This document shows, in pieces, positions 59,375 to 64,000 of a DNA stretch of 64,000 nt (the first letter of the stretch is position 1; each line of letters begins with the position of its first letter). The position numbers were made by a program, and so were the translations under genes. The notes under the pieces are model-generated. The model searched no databases and was not told the DNA's origin. It saw only the letters and a list, made by a program, of their open reading frames with translations. Origin of the DNA: Sphingobium sp. V4 (lineage in GTDB: Bacteria; Pseudomonadota; Alphaproteobacteria; Sphingomonadales; Sphingomonadaceae); assembly GCF_029590555.1 (NCBI RefSeq), contig NZ_CP081001.1:620001-684000 (forward strand), read 5' to 3'.

Positions 59375-60004
59375 TCAGTCCTGCTTCTGCATCTCCGCGA
59401 TCAGCGCGCCGTCAATGTCTTTCTGGCGCTGATAGGCTGGGCGGGCGCGGAGCCTTTCGGCATAGGCGGTATAGGCGGGGCGAGCAGGCATGGTGCCGAA
59501 GGCGAGGCCCCAGTCGATCTGTGACCCGACATAGACGTCGGCAGCCGTAAATTGGTCTCCGCAAATCCAGGCGTCGCCCGATACGGCTTGTTCAAGTGTG
59601 TCCAGCACCGCGTCGAGCGATCCATAGCCGGCGGCGCGCTCGCGCCCCTCGGGCAGGACGAAGCCCATCGCCCTGTTGGTGACGGCGGCCTCCACCGGGC
59701 CGGCGGCGAAGAAGAGCCAGCGGTAATAAGCGTGGCGATCGGCAGGGGGCGGGGCGAGACCGGCGCCGGGGAAGGCGTCCGCCAGATAGGCGCAGATGGC
59801 GGCGCATTCGGTCACTACGCGCCCCTGATGGACGATTGCGGGAACCTTGCCCATCGGATTGATCGTAAGATAGTTGGCGGCCTTCATCGTCGTCCCATAA
59901 TCGAGGATGACGGTTTCATAGACTTCGCCGACCTCTTCCAGCATCCAGCGGGCGATCTGCCCGCGCGACATGGGATTGGTGTAGAAGACGAGATCGAGGG
60001 ACAT
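59375..60004 (-). CDS. Glutathione S-transferase family protein
   Basis: 209 aa. N-terminal thioredoxin-like domain (LVFYTNPMSRGQIARWMLEE, then the glutathione-binding MGKVPAIVHQGRVVTECAAI with the VPA cis-Pro and E-C/S pair), followed by the helical domain with FTAADVYVGSQIDWGLAF. Likely glutathione conjugation or a related reaction; the substrate is unknown. The start at 60004 is the family start; the frame extends upstream through non-coding DNA. Confidence 0.92.
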   Translation of the reverse strand: MSLDLVFYTNPMSRGQIARWMLEEVGEVYETVILDYGTTMKAANYLTINPMGKVPAIVHQGRVVTECAAICAYLADAFPGAGLAPPPADRHAYYRWLFFAAGPVEAAVTNRAMGFVLPEGRERAAGYGSLDAVLDTLEQAVSGDAWICGDQFTAADVYVGSQIDWGLAFGTMPARPAYTAYAERLRARPAYQRQKDIDGALIAEMQKQD

Positions 60005-60483
60005 GGGCAGGCTCTCCTGAATCGAGTGGGCGAAGGGTGCCGCATGGATGCGGTCGGCGCTATCCTCTTCAGCCATGCAAGCCGTCGGTCTGGGACGAAA
60101 TGGCCCGCTTACGCCATCCCTCACTGCTCGACAGGCCGGTTAGAGCATTTTCCAATCAGGTGGAATCACCTGATGACTCGGAAAATGCGGCAAACCAAAA
60201 ACTTAGAGCGGTCGATCCGGTGCAGCCGGATCGGAAACCGCTCTAAAGTCTCCATGAGGCTGTGGACTGGCACGGCTCCGCGTCGGCAACCTATCTCAAA
60301 ATGCCCCCCCATGCTTCGAATTCGGGCCTGCGATGCCACCCTGAAATGACGGGCGCCGGCGGGAACCGTATAAGCCGTTGTGTAATGGTGGCTTCAGCTT
60401 GTGACGGATTGGCCAGTTCCGTGCATCATGAACCGATCTTCCCGCGTGCAGACAGGTAATGCCACGGTAGCGCTGCCGTCCGA
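60005..60483. other. Intergenic stretch with a dispersed repeat
   Basis: About 480 bases between the GST gene (read away) and the end of the histidine-kinase gene. It holds the repeat at 60140-60246. The rest (60247-60480) has no credible ORF, no terminator and no clear promoter; the short frames across it lack ribosome sites. Confidence 0.55.
60140..60246. repeat. Dispersed TTAGAGCATTTTCC repeat with two hairpins
   Basis: Begins TTAGAGCATTTTCC and ends CCGCTCTAA. One hairpin centres on ATCAGGTGGAATCACCTGAT with CATTTTCC/GGAAAATG outside it. The other is GAGCGGT...ACCGCTC around GATCCGG/CCGGATC. I recall this repeat from several alphaproteobacterial genomes. Only one copy is in this window. 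Confidence 0.7.
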
Positions 60484-61845
60484 TCAAGCCGACGGCAGTC
60501 GCAGCCTTACCAGCAGGCCGCCCAGATCCTCGCTTTCCTCCAGGGCGACGGTGCCGCCATAGATTTCGGCCACGTCGCGGACGATGGCGAGGCCGAGGCC
60601 GGTGCCGGGCTTGCCGGAATCGAGGCGCACGCCGCGGTCGAAGATGCGGACGCGGTCGGCCTCCGGTATGCCCATGCCGTCATCCTCGACCAGGATTTCG
60701 ACCATGCCGGCCGCGCGGCCGACCGTCGCGAAGACGCTACCGCCGCCATATTTGGCCGCGTTCTCGATCAGGTTGCCGAGCATTTCGTCGAGATCCTGCC
60801 GCTCGACGCGCACGGCAGCCTCCTTGTCGCCGTCCATGTCGACGCGCGCTTCGGGATAGAGGCGCTGCACCGCGCGCTCCACGGCGGTCAGGCTGGCCCA
60901 GACTTCCGCGCGGCTGTGTGCCGCGCCGCGCCGCCCCACCGCGCGGGCGCGGGCGAGATGATGGTCGACCTGTCGCCGCATCGTCGTCGCCTCGCGGATC
61001 ACCGTTTCGCCCAGGTCGGGCGAGCGGGCGGTGGCGGCGTTCATGATGACGGTGAGCGGGGTCTTGAGCGCATGGGCGAGGTTGCCCGCATGGGTGCGCG
61101 CTTCCTCCGCCTGGCGTTCATTATGGGCGAGCAGGGCGTTGAGTTCCTCGACCATGGGCAGCACTTCGGCGGGCATGGGTTCGGTCACGCGATTCTTCTC
61201 GCCCCCTCGCATCCGGATGATTTCCAGCCGTACCTTGCGCAGCGGACGCAGGCCATAGATGGTCTGGAGCGTGGCGAGCACGAACAGGCCGAGCGCGAGC
61301 AGGGTGAAGCTCTTGAAGAGGGTGGAGCGGAGCGTCCTGATCTGCCCGTCCAGCCCCTCGCGCGCCTGCGCGACCATGAACATCCAGCGCGCGTTCGAGC
61401 CGGGCAGGATGACGGTGCGTTCCATGATGCGCAGATCCTCGCCCGGAAACTGCTTGCTGTCATAGACATGGAGATGGCGGTCATGATGTTCCGGCGGCAC
61501 CTTGAGCGCGCGGTCCCAGAGCGAGCGCGAGCGCCAGTCCTCATGCCCCTTGGCGCTGATCTGGTAATAGAGGCCGCTATTGGGTTCGAGAAAGCGCTGG
61601 TCGGCGAGTTCGCGGTTGAACAGCACCTCGCCGTCCGGACCGATTTCCGACGCGGCGATCATCGCGGTCAGCACATAGTTCATGCCGTCGTCGAAATTGC
61701 GGGTGATCGCATCCGCCAGCACCCGGTCCAGCGCCACGCCGCCGCCGATCAGCAGCACGCTGATCCACAGAGCCGCGATGCCGATCATCCGCCGGCTGAT
61801 CGAGCCGGTGGAGCGGACGGGTGGAGGGGACTGGAGGTCGGTCAT
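60484..61845 (-). CDS. Sensor histidine kinase, FeuQ/PhoQ-like
   Basis: 453 aa with two membrane segments (residues about 21-40 and 177-198). The extracytoplasmic domain of about 135 residues lies between them, containing FLEPNSGLYYQISAKG and HHDRHLHVYDSKQF. The H-box is AGNLAHALKTPLTV with His258, the N-box DEMLGNLIENAAKYG, and the G-boxes DDGMGIPEADR and GTGLGLAIV. It phosphorylates the response regulator at 61991-62656. The exact stimulus is not known; PhoQ-type sensors respond to divalent cations or envelope state. Confidence 0.92.
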   Translation of the reverse strand: MTDLQSPPPVRSTGSISRRMIGIAALWISVLLIGGGVALDRVLADAITRNFDDGMNYVLTAMIAASEIGPDGEVLFNRELADQRFLEPNSGLYYQISAKGHEDWRSRSLWDRALKVPPEHHDRHLHVYDSKQFPGEDLRIMERTVILPGSNARWMFMVAQAREGLDGQIRTLRSTLFKSFTLLALGLFVLATLQTIYGLRPLRKVRLEIIRMRGGEKNRVTEPMPAEVLPMVEELNALLAHNERQAEEARTHAGNLAHALKTPLTVIMNAATARSPDLGETVIREATTMRRQVDHHLARARAVGRRGAAHSRAEVWASLTAVERAVQRLYPEARVDMDGDKEAAVRVERQDLDEMLGNLIENAAKYGGGSVFATVGRAAGMVEILVEDDGMGIPEADRVRIFDRGVRLDSGKPGTGLGLAIVRDVAEIYGGTVALEESEDLGGLLVRLRLPSA

Positions 61846-61871
61846 GCGGCTTTAGACATTGGCCCGAACGG

Positions 61872-61972
61872 CCGTTCGGCCTGAGCTTGCCGAGCCGGAG
61901 GCGGGCGAAGCCCGACGGCCTTCCTTCCGTTCGAAGAAAAGTGGAGGGCTTCGACTGGCTCAGCCCGAACGG
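61872..61972. repeat. Inverted-repeat-bounded CTGAGC element, second copy
   Basis: Starts CCGTTCGGCCTGAGCTTGCC and ends CGACTGGCTCAGCCCGAACGG, imperfect inverse copies, with TTCGAAG words inside. Same family as 42407-42491. It lies between the response-regulator and kinase genes. Confidence 0.7.
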
Positions 61973-61990
61973 GGGGAAAGGAACGCGTGA

Positions 61991-62656
61991 TTACCGCCCC
62001 GGCTCGTCCAGGCTATAGCCGAGGCCGCGGATGGTGGTGATGACGTCGGCGCCCAGCTTCTTGCGGATGCGGGTGACGAACACCTCGATCGTGTTGGAAT
62101 CACGGTCGAAATCCTGATCGTAGATATGCTCGATCAGCTCGGTACGGCTGACCACCTTGCCCTTGTGGTGGAGCAGGTAGGAGAGCAGCTTATATTCCTG
62201 CGCGGTGAGCTTCACCGGATCGCCCTTCAGCGTCACCTTGCCCGAGCGGGTATCGAGGCGGACGTCGCCTGCGGTCAGTTCGCTCGACGCATTGCCAGAC
62301 GCGCGGCGGATGAGCGCGCGCAGGCGCGCGATCAGTTCCTCGCTCTGGAACGGCTTGGCGAGATAGTCGTCCGCACCGGCATCGAGACCGGCCACCTTGT
62401 CCGACCAGCTATCGCGCGCGGTCAGCACCAGCACGGGGAAAGCGCGGCCTTCCTTGCGCCAGCGGTCGAGCACGGTGAGGCCGTCGATGGTGGGAAGGCC
62501 CAGGTCCAGCACAACCGCGTCATAGCTTTCGGTCGCGCCCAGGAAATGGCCGTCCTCGCCATCGGTGGCGAGGTCCACGGCGTAGCCCGCGCCCTCCAGC
62601 GTGTTCCTGAGCTGCTGGCCCAGGCTCGGTTCATCCTCGACGATCAGCAGACGCAT
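61991..62656 (-). CDS. OmpR/PhoP-type response regulator, FeuP-like
   Basis: 221 aa. Receiver domain with phosphoacceptor Asp51 (AVVLDLGLPTIDGL), the acidic pair ED at 7-8, Thr in LVLTARDSWSDKVAGLDAGA and Lys in DDYLAKPF. The C-terminal winged helix (LTAQEYKLLSYLLHHKGKVV, DRDSNTIEVFVTRIRKKLGA) binds DNA. It most resembles FeuP/PhoP regulators in my reading. It is upstream of its kinase and downstream of the PepSY gene on the same strand. Confidence 0.95.
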   Translation of the reverse strand: MRLLIVEDEPSLGQQLRNTLEGAGYAVDLATDGEDGHFLGATESYDAVVLDLGLPTIDGLTVLDRWRKEGRAFPVLVLTARDSWSDKVAGLDAGADDYLAKPFQSEELIARLRALIRRASGNASSELTAGDVRLDTRSGKVTLKGDPVKLTAQEYKLLSYLLHHKGKVVSRTELIEHIYDQDFDRDSNTIEVFVTRIRKKLGADVITTIRGLGYSLDEPGR

Positions 62657-62702
62657 GGGGCTGTTCCGTTTCTGTTATGAATAGGGTTGAAGGGCGCGCC
62701 GG

Positions 62703-63023
62703 TCAGCGCGCCATGCCGATAATATCGCCCGTCCTGCCGTCCGCATCAACCCACATGACCTTGCCGTCCTTCACATATTTCAGGCGATAGCGGTTGGACG
62801 AGGGGTTGAACTCGCTGCCGACATAGGTGGCGCCGCCAACGGCGGCGTCGACGCGACGCTTGATCATCGAGAAAGGCATGACCTGGCCGTCCAGCATAGC
62901 GCGGCGGGCGGCGTCCTGTTCGTCGCGGCGATTGCCGGCGTCGGCGGCGGGGATCGCCACCGCCAAGGCAAGCGCTGCGCCAAGGGCAGCGGTCAGGCTG
63001 TTCCACTTCATCATCATGGGCAT
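62703..63023 (-). CDS. Secreted PepSY-domain protein
   Basis: About 106 aa. The signal peptide (TAALGAALALAVAIPAADAG) precedes a short acidic linker and a PepSY core: PFSMIKRRVDAAVGGATYVG, FNPSSNRYRLKYVKDGKVMW, VDADGRTGDIIG. PepSY proteins are periplasmic and often sit beside two-component or peptidase genes. Start uncertain among ATGs at 63023, 63017, 63014 and 63011; no clear ribosome site. It leads into the response-regulator gene, 46 bases later. Confidence 0.8.
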   Translation of the reverse strand: MPMMMKWNSLTAALGAALALAVAIPAADAGNRRDEQDAARRAMLDGQVMPFSMIKRRVDAAVGGATYVGSEFNPSSNRYRLKYVKDGKVMWVDADGRTGDIIGMAR

Positions 63024-63085
63024 GGCATAGGCGCAGCGCATTGAACAGGTGGTGAATGGCGGTGCGGGATGCTGTTTCCGTTTTT

Positions 63086-63199
63086 CGTTATCCCCGCGCA
63101 GGCGCGGACCCATCGTCCGAAACATGGGCTTCCTGCCCGTTCAGGAGATGTCGAAGAGAGTCACGCGCCTCTCTTCGACCCGCCTGAGCGGGGACGACG
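63086..63199. repeat. Inverted-repeat-bounded intergenic element, copy 3 (diverged)
   Basis: Begins CGTTATCCCCGCG and ends GCGGGGACGACG, the same end pair as at 15183 and 18711 with more changes. The interior has an inner inverted pair GTCGAAGAGAG...CTCTCTTCGAC. It lies between the PepSY gene and the SIMPL-domain gene. Confidence 0.55.
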
Positions 63200-63219
63200 A
63201 TCATGATTTGGCGACGGCC

Positions 63220-63951
63220 CTATTTCTCCAGCGCATATTGCACGGTCAGCGTCACCGAGGCGCTCACCTGACCGGGTTCGACCGGGGTGACGGGCGCGGC
63301 GTCGGCCTTGAAGCGCGCGCTTTGCATCATCGGCATCGGCGGAGTGCCGCCGCTGTTGCTTTCACTGATCGACACCAGTCGCGCCGAACCAAATCCTGCG
63401 GCCTGTGCATAGAAATCGGCCTGTGTCCTGGCGCTTTTCAGCGCGGCGCCGCGCGCCTGGACGAGGAGCGGCGAGGGGTCTTCGATCGAGAAGCTGGGAC
63501 CGTTGATGTTGGTCGCCCCTGCCGCGACCATCGCGTCGAGCGACGCGCCGACCCGCTTGATGTCGCGCAGCTTCACCGTCAGCTGGTTCGACGCTTCATA
63601 GCCGATGAAGCGTGGGCCGGACGGCTGGCCGTCGCGGTTGCTGTAGTCATATTGGGCGCTGAGATTGATGCCGCTGGTCTGGATGTCCTTTTTCGCGATG
63701 CCGGCCTTGGCCAGCGCTGCGATCAACCTTTCGGTCTGCGCGGCATTGTCCTGCATGGCGGCCTGCGCGGTCTGTGCGCGGGTCTGGACGCCGGTGCCGA
63801 CGGTCGCGACATCTGGCGCGGCCTCGACGCTTTCGGTGACGTTCAATGTCACCACCGGCGCGGTCTCGGCGATGGTGACGCTGGTCTGGGCAAGTGCCGC
63901 GACAGGCAGTGCGGCGGCGCCGAGCGCCATCAGGGCGAGAGCGGATTTCAT
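63220..63951 (-). CDS. SIMPL (DUF541) domain periplasmic protein
   Basis: 243 aa. The signal peptide (MKSALALMALGAAALPVAALA) is followed by the SIMPL/YggE domain: VVTLNVTESVEAAPDVATVG, AQTERLIAALAKAGIAKKDI, FIGYEASNQLTVKLRDIKRV, FSIEDPSPLLVQARGAALKS. A Pro/Ala/Gly linker and SVTLTVQYALEK end it. E. coli YggE lowers oxidative damage; the mechanism is not known. GAGGAGAAAATTTC precedes the ATG at 63951. Confidence 0.93.
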   Translation of the reverse strand: MKSALALMALGAAALPVAALAQTSVTIAETAPVVTLNVTESVEAAPDVATVGTGVQTRAQTAQAAMQDNAAQTERLIAALAKAGIAKKDIQTSGINLSAQYDYSNRDGQPSGPRFIGYEASNQLTVKLRDIKRVGASLDAMVAAGATNINGPSFSIEDPSPLLVQARGAALKSARTQADFYAQAAGFGSARLVSISESNSGGTPPMPMMQSARFKADAAPVTPVEPGQVSASVTLTVQYALEK

Positions 63952-64000
63952 GAAATTTTCTCCTCGATAAGCCTTGCACCCGTATTTGGCCCGGGTGCGA

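Noticed and set aside
60262..60459. 65-aa plus-strand ORF in the gap after the GST gene
   Set aside because: No ribosome site, no ordered composition, ends in repeat-adjacent DNA.

Overview
The window is GC-rich alphaproteobacterial chromosome and looks like a sphingomonad, most likely a Sphingobium-type member of the Sphingomonadales. The evidence is gene content: UrcA-family and TorF-like porin genes, a PdhB that carries its own N-terminal lipoyl domain, a DUF4170 protein, an alphaproteobacterial SOS box (GTTC-N7-GTTC) in front of uvrA, and several dispersed inverted repeats of the kind seen between sphingomonad genes. I assign no species. I found no rRNA, tRNA, CRISPR array, prophage or complete insertion sequence.

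Layout. 1-2.5 kb: small envelope and stress-type genes, a cold-shock protein and an unknown 347-aa protein. 2.6-4.7 kb: an accessory patch with a RelB-like antitoxin lacking a toxin, a nucleotidyltransferase gene cut by an in-frame TAA, a small partner ORF, and an AT-rich membrane/coiled-coil protein. 4.7-8.8 kb: uvrA with its SOS box, a gene-poor stretch with a strong intrinsic terminator (possible sRNA), and an UrcA-family gene. 8.9-15.5 kb: trmB, a MAPEG protein, a TorF-like porin, mfd and sdhE. 15.7-24.9 kb: recG, two small AT-rich unknowns, an MscS channel, a PilZ protein, tyrS, anmK, a prolyl-4-hydroxylase-like protein and a vWA protein. 25-30.8 kb: a soluble chemoreceptor-like protein, DUF817, a secreted unknown, a GFA enzyme, the MoxR ATPase that probably partners the vWA protein, and an unknown. 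30.9-35.8 kb: the macromolecular synthesis operon yqeY-dnaG-rpoD, interrupted by a DUF559 nuclease-like gene between 40-bp inverted repeats. 35.9-42.4 kb: carA, an RraB-like gene, a small lipoprotein gene and carB in one overlapping run, then greA and a rhomboid protease. 42.5-44.8 kb: DUF4170 and a four-gene envelope operon. 45-49.4 kb: eno, an ftsB-like gene and pdhAB. 49.5-52.7 kb: three Tad-type (TadE/TadG) genes without the rest of the secretion machinery. 52.8-60 kb: a squalene/phytoene synthase-like protein, an EF-hand protein, trmFO, a GH79-like glycosidase, a Cu/Zn SOD-like lipoprotein, thpR, a Bax-inhibitor-1 protein and a GST. 60-64 kb: a FeuPQ/PhoPQ-like two-component system with a PepSY protein, and a SIMPL-domain protein.

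The best candidate for something undescribed is the unit at 34914-35335. It is one DUF559 gene bounded by 40-bp inverted repeats (36 of 40 positions matching), each containing the hairpin CCCCTCCCGC...GCGGGAGGGG. It sits inside the conserved yqeY-dnaG-rpoD operon in the reading direction. Its left repeat appears to supply the Shine-Dalgarno sequence for the TTG start of dnaG. A solo copy of the hairpin lies at 29084-29105. This looks like a REP-type, gene-carrying mobile unit that inserted without breaking an essential operon.
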